Of a stretch of 64,000 nt of DNA, positions 8,103 through 16,522 are shown piece after piece. The position numbers and the translations under genes are program-made. The DNA is taken from the NCBI GenBank assembly GCA_029564595.1, contig JAKQPS010000113.1:62001-126000 (forward strand), written 5' to 3'. How positions within the stretch are numbered: position 1 is the stretch's first letter; every line of letters starts with the position of its first letter. This stretch comes from a bacterium. Lineage in GTDB: Bacteria; UBP15; UBA6099. The notes below the pieces were generated by a model. It was not told where the DNA came from, did no database searches, and saw nothing but the letters and a program-made list of their open reading frames with translations.

Positions 8103-8162
8103 CGTTTGTAAAAAAAAACGCGGGGAGAACGACTCCGTCCCGGGCGCAAATGGAGGCGCGAA

Positions 8163-9188
8163 ATGATTATCATTCTTTCTCACAAGGCAACGGACAACAA
8201 CAAGAATTCGGTGATCGACCGGCTCAAAAAAATGGGCTACAAAGTCGATATCTCAGAAGGCAAAGAGCGTACCCTTATCGGCGCGGTCGGCTCGAACGTG
8301 GAGAACAAGAACGAGGTCATGGCGCAATTCATGTCTTTGCCCTTCGTGGAAAACGTCGTGCCGATTCTCAAGCCGTACAAAATGGTGAGCCGGGAAATAA
8401 GGGAGCGTTCCGTTATCAAGGTGAGGGACGGGATAGAAATCGGCGGAAAAGAGATAATGCTGATGGCGGGGCCGTGCGCGGTGGAAGGCGAAGCGCTGAT
8501 GATAGAGTGCGCTCACATGCTCAAAGCCGCCGGGGTAAAAATCCTCAGGGGCGGCGCGTACAAACCCCGCACTTCCCCGTACAGCTTTCAGGGCTACGAG
8601 GAGAAGGGATTGAAGATGCTGGCAAAAGCGAGCGAGGAAACCGGGCTGGCTATTATCACCGAAGTCATTCAGGGGCGGGACGTGAAAAAAGTCGCCAACT
8701 ACGCTGACATACTGCAAATCGGGGCGCGCAACATGCAGAACTTTAATCTGCTCAAGGAGTGCGGCAAAGTGGATAAACCGGTGCTGCTGAAGCGCGGGTT
8801 GTCGGCGACAATCGAGGAATGGCTGCTGGCCGCCGAATACATCGTCAAAGAAGGCAACCCGAAGGTGATGCTGTGCGAACGCGGGATAAGGACTTTCGAG
8901 ACTTATACGAGGAACACGCTGGATTTGAACGCGGTGGCGGCGGCGAAATCGCTCACGCATCTGCCGGTGGTCGCCGATCCGAGCCATGGAACGGGACGCT
9001 GGGAGCTTGTGTCGCCTATGGCAAAAGCCTCCGTCGCGGCGGGCGCGGACGCTCTTATAATTGAAGTCCACCCCCGCCCGGAAGAGGCTTTCAGCGACGG
9101 ACAGCAGACGCTTAACTTCAAACATTTCAAACAGATGAAAAAAGAGTTGAAACCTGTGGCGGCGGCCGTCGGAAGAACGCTAAAATAG
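8163..9188 (+). CDS. aroF: 3-deoxy-7-phosphoheptulonate (DAHP) synthase
   Basis: The 341-residue enzyme condenses phosphoenolpyruvate and erythrose 4-phosphate, the first step of the shikimate pathway. It is a type I-beta DAHP synthase with an N-terminal ferredoxin/ACT-like regulatory domain (about residues 1-70), as in Thermotoga maritima. The (beta/alpha)8 barrel contains [23 protein letters not shown], a metal-binding Cys in [13 protein letters not shown] and [13 protein letters not shown]. The start is well set by GGAGG six bases upstream. Expression is likely controlled by the attenuator directly upstream, so transcription and enzyme activity may both respond to aromatic amino acids. It is a single-gene unit followed by a dispersed repeat. 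Confidence 0.95.
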   Translation: MIIILSHKATDNNKNSVIDRLKKMGYKVDISEGKERTLIGAVGSNVENKNEVMAQFMSLPFVENVVPILKPYKMVSREIRERSVIKVRDGIEIGGKEIMLMAGPCAVEGEALMIECAHMLKAAGVKILRGGAYKPRTSPYSFQGYEEKGLKMLAKASEETGLAIITEVIQGRDVKKVANYADILQIGARNMQNFNLLKECGKVDKPVLLKRGLSATIEEWLLAAEYIVKEGNPKVMLCERGIRTFETYTRNTLDLNAVAAAKSLTHLPVVADPSHGTGRWELVSPMAKASVAAGADALIIEVHPRPEEAFSDGQQTLNFKHFKQMKKELKPVAAAVGRTLK

Positions 9189-9217
9189 GTTTGCTTTCGC
9201 GGGCTAACCGGCATTAT

Positions 9218-9440
9218 CCCGGATTCGTCGGTAGAGCCGACGAATCCTGTGCGATTTAGATAGCGGCGAACTGATTCGTTGCCGCCACATTCTTAGTTCA
9301 GTAGGGTCGCGGTTTCCGCGCCCAATGACTACGACAATTTGGGGCGGGGCAACCCCGCCCCTACTTCAGAAATGCGCGTTGAGCTTTGCATTTCATCTGA
9401 TCTGAATAATCGCTCCAGAATCATAATGAAGGATTCAGGA
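9218..9440 (+). repeat. Dispersed multi-hairpin repeat, copy B
   Basis: This full-length copy lies between the convergent genes aroF and the C45 hydrolase. In order it has the TTCGTCGG/CCGACGAA hairpin (9224-9244), the GCGGCGAAC/GTTGCCGCC hairpin (about 9262-9287), GGGTCGCGG-type hairpin (9304-9323), a perfect 9-bp GGGGCGGGG/CCCCGCCCC hairpin (9341-9361) and a degenerate terminal GAATC/GATTC hairpin (9418-9440). Compared with the other copies the ends are decayed. Confidence 0.82.
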
Positions 9441-9457
9441 TTTCCCACCAATGCGGG

Positions 9458-10600
9458 CTAAAACGCGAACTCGGCGTATTCGTATTCGCAAGGGTGTCCG
9501 TAAAGGACTTTGAATTTTTTCGACGCCGGATAGAGTATCACGGACAATGTGGTGCAGAAATAATCGCTGTGCCTGCACACCGTGTTGTCCGAGCCGATGC
9601 CGTCCGCGCCGTGGTCTGAAAAAATCCTGATAAGGTCTTCCTCAGAAAACTTCTGTTGCTTGGAGAGAAGTTCCTCAAGCCGGGCTAGCCTGACTTCGGA
9701 GGACTCTCTGCATCTCTTGCCGCGAAGAGCCGGCACGTTGGTCCTCGAATATACGGCGGACGGCGGAACGTCAACTTTCGCGAGCCTTTCAGTCAGATAG
9801 TGGTTCGTGTGGGCAATGACGCCTTCCTTCGGCTTACGCTCATCCACCATAGTCTTCGAGATTTCGACCGAGCGCAGGTCGCCCTGAGCATCGCAAATCA
9901 TCCAAAGCGCGCACCCGTTATACTTGCTTTTTCTCAGAAACACTATCGCCTCGGCTGTTGTTTTGCACTTCTCTAGAGTGTCCTGAAGAGCCATAGTCAT
10001 GGGAACCGAATTTGAGGAGGCGTCCTGCCCGTAGCCGTAGTTGTAAGTAATGGAAAGACCATGCTCGTTAATAGAGTCGTGGCTGCCCGCCAGAGGGGCG
10101 TTAGTCGCTGCTAGAACGCGGTATCCGTCGCTCGGAACGTCCATGCGGACAAGATGTGTGGGGGAGAAAAATTCGGGATAGTCGAAATTTTTGATAATAA
10201 TCGGCTCGCCGGATGCGGACCTTTCAGAGGCGACGGCCGCCGCGCTGCACGCGCCGCCTATAAAATGAGTCTTTGCCATCTCTATTTCCATCGACTGAAG
10301 GAAAATCATGTGCTTCATACCTTCGCCCGCGCCCTCTGCTATGCCTTCGAGCCGGGCGTGCTGACGAGGCGAATCCTTCTTGATTCCCGCCGCGAAATCT
10401 CCCCACATTTTCATTTTTGCCAGTTTGAGGAACAGCCCGGTCGGAAGAAAGAAAGGCTTGATGGCTTTTAACTCAGGAGAAGTCGCCAACATTGAATGGG
10501 AGTGTTTAATGATGTCCACGCAAGCGCGCCCCTGCTGGGCGCCCATTTCTTTATGCGAGCCTTTGAATATTTTTATTTGTATGTCCGACTTCTTTCTCAT
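9458..10600 (-). CDS. C45-family autoproteolytic (Ntn) acyltransferase/hydrolase
   Basis: The 380-residue protein resembles the acyl-CoA:6-aminopenicillanate acyltransferase group of Ntn hydrolases. The probable nucleophile is Cys118 in FIGGACSAAAV, where the family self-cleaves between Gly/Ala and Cys to expose the catalytic amine. Downstream blocks IIIKNFDYP, INEHGLSITYNYGYG and AHTNHYL fit the conserved alpha-beta-beta-alpha core. It would cleave or transfer an amide-linked acyl group; the substrate is unknown. There is no signal peptide. GGAGG lies before the ATG. It is monocistronic and followed by a repeat. A phospholipase-B-like amidase role is a possible alternative. Confidence 0.75.
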   Translation of the reverse strand: MRKKSDIQIKIFKGSHKEMGAQQGRACVDIIKHSHSMLATSPELKAIKPFFLPTGLFLKLAKMKMWGDFAAGIKKDSPRQHARLEGIAEGAGEGMKHMIFLQSMEIEMAKTHFIGGACSAAAVASERSASGEPIIIKNFDYPEFFSPTHLVRMDVPSDGYRVLAATNAPLAGSHDSINEHGLSITYNYGYGQDASSNSVPMTMALQDTLEKCKTTAEAIVFLRKSKYNGCALWMICDAQGDLRSVEISKTMVDERKPKEGVIAHTNHYLTERLAKVDVPPSAVYSRTNVPALRGKRCRESSEVRLARLEELLSKQQKFSEEDLIRIFSDHGADGIGSDNTVCRHSDYFCTTLSVILYPASKKFKVLYGHPCEYEYAEFAF

Positions 10601-10735
10601 GGTTCCTCCATCGGCAGGGCCGCTTTTCGAGTTTATTCATTATATGTCATTATCCAGAGTTGTTTGAAATATTTTTGACGCTGCCGGTTCGACGCGAAGC
10701 TTTTATCTTAAAATAGACGCGCGGAGGGTTTCCTA

Positions 10736-11263
10736 ATGTACAAATTCAAAGTGATCGAGCCGTTCGCGTGCGATAAGGAAAAAGCGTTCGAAACAACGAC
10801 GCGGGATTTCGACGGTCTGGAGAAATATATAAAAAATGTGACTATGATAAAAACGGAGACGCATGAGAAATCCCCGGAAGGCGTCGAACGCTGGATGCTC
10901 ATGTTTCACGGCGACGGAGCGATACCGCTGATAGCGCGAGCGGTTGTGAAACCCGACATGCTGCGCTGGCGCGAGGAACTCATCTGCGACCCCGCCGACT
11001 TGACAATCAAATGGAAAATCATCACCAACCATTTCACAGAATATTTTCATTGCGACGGAGTGACACATTACATCGACGCGCCCGAAGGCAGTCGCGTGGA
11101 AATCGACGGCAGGCTGTGGGTCGATCCAATGAAAATCCCCGGAATATCGGAAAATCTTGTGCGCCGGGCCATAGAAAAACTGGAACCGTTTATCGGCGCG
11201 CTAATCTCGCCCAACCTAAAAGTGTTTTACAAGGCGATAAAAAAGAGAGAGAATATCAAATGA
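10736..11263 (+). CDS. SRPBCC-fold protein (DUF2505-like)
   Basis: The 175-residue protein has the layout of a START/SRPBCC lipid-binding fold: an N-terminal strand and helix (YKFKVIEPFACDKEKAFETTT), antiparallel strands through THYIDAPEGSRVEIDGRLWVDP, and a long C-terminal helix (ISENLVRRAIEKLEPFIGALI). It is related in layout and in the motif 'KPDMLRWRE' to the second such protein at 61134-61646 ('RPEMLNFIE'). Ligand and function are unknown. A GGAGGG site precedes the ATG. It is followed 44 bases later by a YkgJ-like gene, probably in one operon. Family naming is moderate; the fold call is more secure. Confidence 0.65.
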   Translation: MYKFKVIEPFACDKEKAFETTTRDFDGLEKYIKNVTMIKTETHEKSPEGVERWMLMFHGDGAIPLIARAVVKPDMLRWREELICDPADLTIKWKIITNHFTEYFHCDGVTHYIDAPEGSRVEIDGRLWVDPMKIPGISENLVRRAIEKLEPFIGALISPNLKVFYKAIKKRENIK

Positions 11264-11307
11264 CGGCGCGCGGACTCAGCCGCGACCGATAAGGAAGCCG
11301 CAAGACT

Positions 11308-11748
11308 ATGGCTGAAAAAAGAGAAACTGAAAAACACGTTGCCGATGGACTCCGATTCGAGTGCAAGCGAGGCTGCGTGAAGTGTTGCGAGATTCCCGGC
11401 GCGGTGTTCGTGCATGAGCGCGAAATTCCCGCAATGGCCAAGTTCTTTGAAATGTCTCCGGAAGAATTCATAAGCGCGCATCTGAACAGACATCTGGGTG
11501 GCGTCTATCAATTCAATTTCGACGACGACGAGCCTTGCAGGTTCCTCCAGCCTTCCGGTTGCTCGATATACGAGGTGCGCCCCGCGCAATGCAGCTCGTT
11601 CCCGTTCTGGCCAGAAAATATTTCAAACCCCGAAGAATGGGAAAAATTGAGAGCTATGTGTCCGGGCATAGGCCGCGGACGAGTCTATTCTATTGATGAG
11701 ATTACTGAAATCATGACCACCGTCTGCTACGGCCCGTTCATTTACTGA
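11308..11748 (+). CDS. YkgJ/UPF0153-family cysteine-cluster protein
   Basis: The 146-residue protein has the CxxxCxxCC cluster (Cys19, Cys23, Cys26, Cys27) followed by CRFLQPSGCSIYEVRPAQCSSFPF, the defining pattern of the family predicted to bind zinc or an iron-sulfur cluster. No enzymatic function is established. It follows the SRPBCC gene by 44 bases on the same strand and is likely cotranscribed. Length is typical for the short form. A long AT-rich gap follows. Confidence 0.85.
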   Translation: MAEKRETEKHVADGLRFECKRGCVKCCEIPGAVFVHEREIPAMAKFFEMSPEEFISAHLNRHLGGVYQFNFDDDEPCRFLQPSGCSIYEVRPAQCSSFPFWPENISNPEEWEKLRAMCPGIGRGRVYSIDEITEIMTTVCYGPFIY

Positions 11749-12172
11749 TTTGTTTCGCGCATGCCGATGACTTTGGACATGTCAGTTTGATTGAAAAAGG
11801 TTCCCAGCAAACTTTTCACTAGAAGACAAAATACAATCGGCTGTCCTATATGTCGTAATTGTGCTATTTGGCGCTTTATCATCATTGATATTATCAATAA
11901 TAAGCGATAGCGCAATCACGATTCAGCAAATATGCTTATTGCTATTGTGTTATTTGCTTAATAGATATTGTTTGGCGTTAACCCTAACGAATAAGCTTTT
12001 CGTATCGTTTCGCATGACAGAATAACTGCAAAAATAAATAAATGACACAATAAAAACATTTTGCACATGCGGTTTTTTATTGTAACATATTTTTAGATGT
12101 CGATTCTAGCGATTCGGCGTCGCGATCTTTTTCGCGAAGCTTGCGAACTAAAATCGAGGACAAAGGCCAAAC
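11749..12172. other. AT-rich intergenic region upstream of pilin
   Basis: These 424 bases hold no convincing reading frame. The stretch is distinctly AT-rich, with loosely repeated 'ttattgctatt' and 'tatttgctta' tracts around 11900-11970. No clear promoter could be fixed, although the pilin gene must be served from here. It may hold regulatory sites or decayed sequence. Confidence 0.5.
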
Positions 12173-12520
12173 ATGAAGAATAATGCATCCGGGTTCACCG
12201 CTATCGAGGTCATTTTAATAGTAATCGCCATCAGCATACTTGCGGCAATAGTGATTCCCCGGTTCATGGTCAACACCCGCATGGCTAGAGTTCAGTCCTG
12301 CGAGATGAACAGGGCGATAATCAACACTCAAGTCGAGAGTTATTATCAGTTCGAGGCCACATGGCCGATGGACACGCTTGACGATATAAAAATCAATCCG
12401 AGATATTTTCCGGACGGGATACCGACCTGCCCGCTCGACGAATCTTCATACCAGCTTATTACATCGCCGCACCACAGAGTTTCCGGTCACCGAGAAGGAG
12501 CCGGCACTCACGTTTTTTGA
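12173..12520 (+). CDS. Type IV pilin-like prepilin
   Basis: The 115-residue protein has a short leader MKNNASG followed by FTAIEVILIVIAISILAAIV, the N-methylated hydrophobic helix of type IV pilins and pseudopilins. Prepilin peptidase would cut after Gly7, and Glu at mature position 5 is present. The small globular part contains CPLDESSYQL...HRVSGH, resembling short pseudopilins with one Cys pair (Cys43, Cys84). Its partner pilT lies 35 kb away at 47392, and no other pilus assembly genes are near. It could be a minor pilin or a secretion pseudopilin. Spacing to a weak SD (AAAGG) is acceptable. Confidence 0.82.
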   Translation: MKNNASGFTAIEVILIVIAISILAAIVIPRFMVNTRMARVQSCEMNRAIINTQVESYYQFEATWPMDTLDDIKINPRYFPDGIPTCPLDESSYQLITSPHHRVSGHREGAGTHVF

Positions 12521-12720
12521 TTTAAAAAACACGTTTGAAACAGTTCTCGACATCGGCGTTTTGGATCCACAATTGAAAAAGTTGTTTAACCACTTTGCTA
12601 GAGCTTAATGCTTATATTCGTTTTTCGATGGCGAATCAGACGAATCGGTTTGAATCATTTCAAATAGCGGCGATGAATCGCCAAAATTCAAGGGTGTGAT
12701 AGTTTTACCAGTTCTTAATT

Positions 12721-12784
12721 GATTTTACCTATCGAACACCCACAACTGGGTTGTGGGCGCCCACCCAGCACAATGGGTAAAATC
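12721..12784. repeat. 64-bp imperfect hairpin element
   Basis: The ends GATTTTACC (12721-12729) and GGTAAAATC (12775-12783) are inverted repeats. They enclose CCCACAAC/GTTGTGGG (12739-12757) and the palindrome TGGGCGCCCA (12754-12763). No other copy was noticed in the window. It may be a miniature mobile element remnant or simply a structured spacer. Confidence 0.45.
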
Positions 12785-12832
12785 CTTTAATGCCTCGTAC
12801 ATGTATACCATATGGAAAACGGAGAAACATGC

Positions 12833-12868
12833 AAAAAAGCGGATCCCATATAGAGGACCCGCCTTTTT
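12833..12868 (-). terminator. Intrinsic terminator of glnA
   Basis: On the minus strand GCGGGTCC pairs with GGATCCGC (one G-U pair) and is followed by TTTTTT. It lies about 90 bases past the glnA stop codon. Confidence 0.75.
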
Positions 12869-12957
12869 GAAGTTTATCTTGCCGTAAAACCCCTGTATCG
12901 TCGGCGTCTTACATTCAGCCGAAAACGCGCGAGGGGAAATCTTGATTCCTCAACTTT

Positions 12958-14289
12958 TCACAGAATCGGCAGCAACTTGTCAAGTTCGTATCTGGTGACC
13001 TGCATCCTGTATTCTTCCCATTCCGCTTTCTTGACGTTGATAAACCTTGTAAACGCGTGATCTCCGAGTGCGCGCCTGACAAGCTCGCTTTCCTCTGCGA
13101 TCGCCACCGCTTCTCCGAGGTTGTCCGGAAGAGACTTTATGCCTAGCTGTTTTCTCTCTGCGGAAGTCAACTCGTAAAGATTCTTTTCCATCGGCTCGGT
13201 GAACTCGTAGCCTTTCTCAATGCCGTCAAGCCCGGCATGGAGCATCACCGCGAAAGTAAGGTACGGGTTGCAGGCGGGGTCCGGGCAGCGCAACTCGATG
13301 CGAGTGGCGTTCTCCCGTCCGGGATGATACATCGGAACCCTTATGAGCGCCGACCTGTTTCTCATCGACCATGCGATGTAAACGGGAGCCTCGTAACCGG
13401 GGACCAGCCTCTTGTACGAGTTCACCCACTGCGCGAAAATCGCGCTCATCTCTCTGGCGTGCGTCAACTGTCCGGCGATAAAATGCTTTGCTTCTTTGGT
13501 CAGATTGTATTTTTCTTCAGGCGCGAAAAACGCGTTGCGTCCGCCTTTGAACAGAGACTGATGCACGTGCATTCCGCTTCCGGCTTCGCCGAACAGCGGT
13601 TTTGGCATGAATGTGGCGTGAAGGCCGTGCTTGCGCGCCACTTCTTTTACTACCACTCTGTACGTTATCACATTGTCCGCCATGTCCAGAGCCGGGCCGT
13701 ACCTCATGTCGATTTCATGCTGGCTCGGACCGTTCTCATGGTGGCTATACTCGACTTTGATTCCCATTTCCTCAAGGGCGAGCACCGTCTCGCGCCGCAC
13801 CTCGCTGGCGGAATCGAGGTCCAGATCAAAATAAGTCCCCTTATCGAGCGGGTCCAGTTCGGCGGACTGCTTCAGATAGAAGAACTCAGGCTCCGGGCCG
13901 ACGAAATAGTTGTCAAAGCCCATTTTCTGGGCGCGCTCGACGGCCTTCCTCAGAATCTGCCTCGGATCCCCGTCGTAAGGCTCCCCTTGCGGGGTCTTAA
14001 CGTCGCAGATCATGCGGCCCACCGGTTTTTCCTTAGGCCGCCACGGAGCGAGCCTGAACGTCGTCGGATCCGGAAACGCCACCATGTCGCTCTCTTCGAT
14101 GTCCTGATACCCTGTCACCGAAGACCCGTCGAACCCCATCCCGCTTTCCATCGCGTTCTCAAGCTCTCTTCTGGTTATCTCGAAACTTTTTACGCGGCCC
14201 AGTATATCCGCGAACCACATCCTTACGAACTTCACATCCTCGTCCTTAATTATCTTAAGGACCTCTTCATTGGTTTTAGCGGTGACCAT
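12958..14289 (-). CDS. glnA: Glutamine synthetase type I (alpha-like)
   Basis: The 443-residue enzyme makes glutamine from glutamate, ammonia and ATP. Diagnostic blocks are GMGFDGSSVTGYQ near residue 51, VGPEPEFFYL, HHENGPSQHEIDMRYGPALDMADN, KPLFGEAGSGMHVHQSL, the ATP-site region NSYKRLVPGYEAPVYIAWSMRNRSALIRVP and the Glu-flap/Arg region RIELRCPDPACNPYL. The length of about 440 residues, without the roughly 25-residue insertion, points to the GSI-alpha group, normally controlled by feedback inhibition rather than adenylylation. The ATG is set by AAGGAG six bases upstream. It is monocistronic with a terminator downstream. No adjacent GlnR-type regulator was seen. Confidence 0.95.
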   Translation of the reverse strand: MVTAKTNEEVLKIIKDEDVKFVRMWFADILGRVKSFEITRRELENAMESGMGFDGSSVTGYQDIEESDMVAFPDPTTFRLAPWRPKEKPVGRMICDVKTPQGEPYDGDPRQILRKAVERAQKMGFDNYFVGPEPEFFYLKQSAELDPLDKGTYFDLDLDSASEVRRETVLALEEMGIKVEYSHHENGPSQHEIDMRYGPALDMADNVITYRVVVKEVARKHGLHATFMPKPLFGEAGSGMHVHQSLFKGGRNAFFAPEEKYNLTKEAKHFIAGQLTHAREMSAIFAQWVNSYKRLVPGYEAPVYIAWSMRNRSALIRVPMYHPGRENATRIELRCPDPACNPYLTFAVMLHAGLDGIEKGYEFTEPMEKNLYELTSAERKQLGIKSLPDNLGEAVAIAEESELVRRALGDHAFTRFINVKKAEWEEYRMQVTRYELDKLLPIL

Positions 14290-14431
14290 TTTACACTCCT
14301 TCTAATAATATTGTTTTTGCGAACATCTTCGGATGGCTCAAGTCCGTCCGGCGCGCGCATTCCAACATAATATCCATATCGTCCCGGCTAACAAGCGCCG
14401 GGGTGAATTAAATGCCTTTTAAAACAGTCGC

Positions 14432-15880
14432 TCATTTCTTTGCTTCTTGGATTTCTTTCTCTGTTGAAACTTCTTTTCCTTCAAACTCCTCTTCGGGAGC
14501 GGGAAGGAATTTCCTTTCCACCATAAACTCTCCCGTGCTCTGGTTCATCCGTATCAGATCGACATGGTCGAAAACGAAAGCTCCATTTTCGTCTACATGC
14601 AGGGTTATTAAAGCGGCGGAATAACTCGGCTTTTCCTCTGATTCGATATATCTGGCTCCGGCGGCTCCCGTCGTTCCGGCAACAATCAAAACGGAGTCCC
14701 CTATCCTTTCTGCGCTTATCGAATGAGCGTGGCCGCTCAATACAACCGGCGCCAGCCCCGCCGCAGCCGCCCCTATTTCAGGATTGTGAACCATCAAGAC
14801 ATCTGGCTTTTTCTTCAACTTCGATAGTTTCTCGATTATCCTTCCTGTCGCCTCAAGCGTCTCTTCAGGGTCCACTTCCGCGTCGAATGAAACCTTGCCT
14901 TTGGGGTCGCCGAATCCGATTATTCGCAGTTTGCCGTGAACCGCGATATCGCCGTCCAGAACCCGCAGTCCGAAATCCCGTTTCAACTCTTCGACGACTT
15001 CCGGCGAATCATGGTTTCCTGACACGAAAAAGTGCGGCTTGCTGATGCCTTTTAAAGAATCCATCAATTTAAGCTCAAGGGCGGTTCCCATGTCCGTCAT
15101 ATCGCCTGTGTTCATTATCAAATCCGGCGAAAGGCCTTTGACGAGAACTTTCACGAAGTCGCCCGCGAGAGGATTATTATGGATATCCGAGATGTGAAGG
15201 ATTCTGATTCTGCCGGCATTTTCCTTCTCGCTGTAACGGTCCAACTCGACATAGAACGACGACATGTTGGCCGCCATATCCCGCACATATTTGCGAAGGT
15301 TCCTGCCTCCTTCGACGCTCCTGTTAATGTTGTCCACAATCTCCGGCGCGTATGTTATTAGACCCCGGTATGTCGGCTGTCTGAAAGCGTCCAACTGATA
15401 TTGGGTTAGCACAACAGCGCCCAAAGCCGCCGCTGACGCGAGTCCGATCCCCGCTCCTAAAATGATTTCAATTAGTCTGATTCTTCTTCCTATAGAAGCT
15501 CCGGCGGCTCCGCCTACGGCGGCGAGAGCTAACACTACTAGGATAAATTCTCCTACCGCCTTCTGCGCATTATCCTTCATTGTCTCAAGAAGGTCGTCGA
15601 ATCCGACGCCGTCTGCGATTATCTCGTCGATGGACTCCTCGTGAATTCTTTCCAGCCCGACAATGATTTTTACAGGGGCTGAATGCGTTTTTGCTGAAAC
15701 CTCGCCGAACGGGTAAATCGCAAGGAGAGTCTCGCCGCTCGCCGCGGGAGCAATTGAAAACCGGGCGCGGATAATCCCTAATTCTGCGGTCCGGGACGCT
15801 GACATAAACACAAACGCAAGCGAGAACATAGCGGATGTCGCCGCAAGAACCGCAAGCGAGAGTATTTTCTTTTTGTTCAT
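14432..15880 (-). CDS. Membrane-anchored calcineurin-like metallophosphoesterase
   Basis: The 482-residue protein has an N-terminal membrane segment (about residues 5-27), a roughly 70-residue extracytoplasmic stretch, two more hydrophobic segments (about 112-128 and 138-160), and a C-terminal metallophosphoesterase domain. The metal motifs occur in order: ISDIHNN, NTGDMTD, SGNHDSP, VLMVHNP and LSGHAHS, so the two-metal site should be active. The C-terminal tail is Glu/Lys-rich. Substrate is unknown. It follows korC by 34 bases on the same strand and could be the last gene of that operon. This arrangement resembles YkuE-like phosphoesterases, but the N-terminal part is different. Confidence 0.8.
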   Translation of the reverse strand: MNKKKILSLAVLAATSAMFSLAFVFMSASRTAELGIIRARFSIAPAASGETLLAIYPFGEVSAKTHSAPVKIIVGLERIHEESIDEIIADGVGFDDLLETMKDNAQKAVGEFILVVLALAAVGGAAGASIGRRIRLIEIILGAGIGLASAAALGAVVLTQYQLDAFRQPTYRGLITYAPEIVDNINRSVEGGRNLRKYVRDMAANMSSFYVELDRYSEKENAGRIRILHISDIHNNPLAGDFVKVLVKGLSPDLIMNTGDMTDMGTALELKLMDSLKGISKPHFFVSGNHDSPEVVEELKRDFGLRVLDGDIAVHGKLRIIGFGDPKGKVSFDAEVDPEETLEATGRIIEKLSKLKKKPDVLMVHNPEIGAAAAGLAPVVLSGHAHSISAERIGDSVLIVAGTTGAAGARYIESEEKPSYSAALITLHVDENGAFVFDHVDLIRMNQSTGEFMVERKFLPAPEEEFEGKEVSTEKEIQEAKK

Positions 15881-15914
15881 TCGGAATTCCGCCGCGTTTC
15901 AGCCCGATTCAATG

Positions 15915-16520
15915 TCAATCGTTCATCAGAATAAGCCTTGAGAACTTCGCCGGGGCGCGATTCTTGGCTCGCCCCACTGCCTTTTTGCCTTCGAGAAATC
16001 CTATTTCCAACGCCTTCATATTTAACGCTTCGGTTCCTTTCGGGGAACGCGAAAGAACCGCCGCTTTAATGGCGTTTTTCGACACCACTCCGGTCGCTTC
16101 CGCAAGAGCGCCGAGCGACAGGGAGTTCATCGCTTGCAAAGAACCGGCTTTCTCCCTTGCAAGCGAAGTCATCGGAATCTCGTATGCCGTCGAGATCGGT
16201 ATCTGAGAGCATAAATCCGAATTGACGATAAGCGTTCCCGTCTCTTTAAGGTCCATAAAATACTCGTCTAGAGAAGCCTGATTGTAGCACATCAGAATAT
16301 CAAGATTCTTCGCTTTCGGGTAATCGATGTAACTGTCGCTGATGACCACCTCGGCCTTGCAGTTGCCGCCTCTGGCCTCCGGCCCGTAACTCTGTGTCTG
16401 GCACACGTATCGCCCGTCGTGAATCCCGGCCGCTTCAGCAAGAATTATCGAGGCCAGAATGACCCCTTGGCCTCCTGAACCGGCTATCCTTATTTTTATT
16501 CTCTCTTTTTCTATTTTCAT
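15915..16520 (-). CDS. korC: 2-oxoacid:ferredoxin oxidoreductase, gamma subunit
   Basis: The 201-residue subunit carries the N-terminal IAGSGGQGVILAS motif and QTQSYGPEARGGNCKAEVVIS, which define the gamma domain of 2-oxoacid:acceptor oxidoreductases. With the alpha and beta subunits it decarboxylates a 2-oxoacid (here most likely 2-oxoglutarate) to its acyl-CoA and passes electrons to ferredoxin. It begins two bases after korB ends, so the two are translationally coupled. Length is normal. Substrate (2-oxoglutarate versus a branched-chain or other oxoacid) is not settled by sequence alone. Confidence 0.9.
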   Translation of the reverse strand: MKIEKERIKIRIAGSGGQGVILASIILAEAAGIHDGRYVCQTQSYGPEARGGNCKAEVVISDSYIDYPKAKNLDILMCYNQASLDEYFMDLKETGTLIVNSDLCSQIPISTAYEIPMTSLAREKAGSLQAMNSLSLGALAEATGVVSKNAIKAAVLSRSPKGTEALNMKALEIGFLEGKKAVGRAKNRAPAKFSRLILMND

Positions 16521-16522
16521 CT

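Larger units (their letters stand above)
12521..12957. other. Intergenic region between pilin and glnA
   Basis: No gene is seen in these 437 bases. They hold an imperfect hairpin element (12721-12784) and the glnA terminator (12833-12868). The part from 12540 to 12720 shows nothing recognisable. Confidence 0.6.

Noticed and set aside
7812-8183. A 123-residue minus-strand open frame over the aroF leader
   Set aside because: It is antisense to the promoter, leader peptide and attenuator, has low-complexity Asn and Pro stretches, no ribosome site, and no family signature.
8253-9125. A 290-residue minus-strand open frame antisense to aroF
   Set aside because: Same reasoning: shadow of a well-identified enzyme with no signal of its own.
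13237-14370. A 377-residue plus-strand open frame antisense to glnA
   Set aside because: It is the mirror of a highly conserved gene at GC-rich codons and has Arg/His-rich, non-natural composition.
14381-14402. The CCCGGC/GCCGGG hairpin between glnA and the phosphoesterase as a terminator
   Set aside because: No T-run follows on either strand, so it was not listed as a feature.
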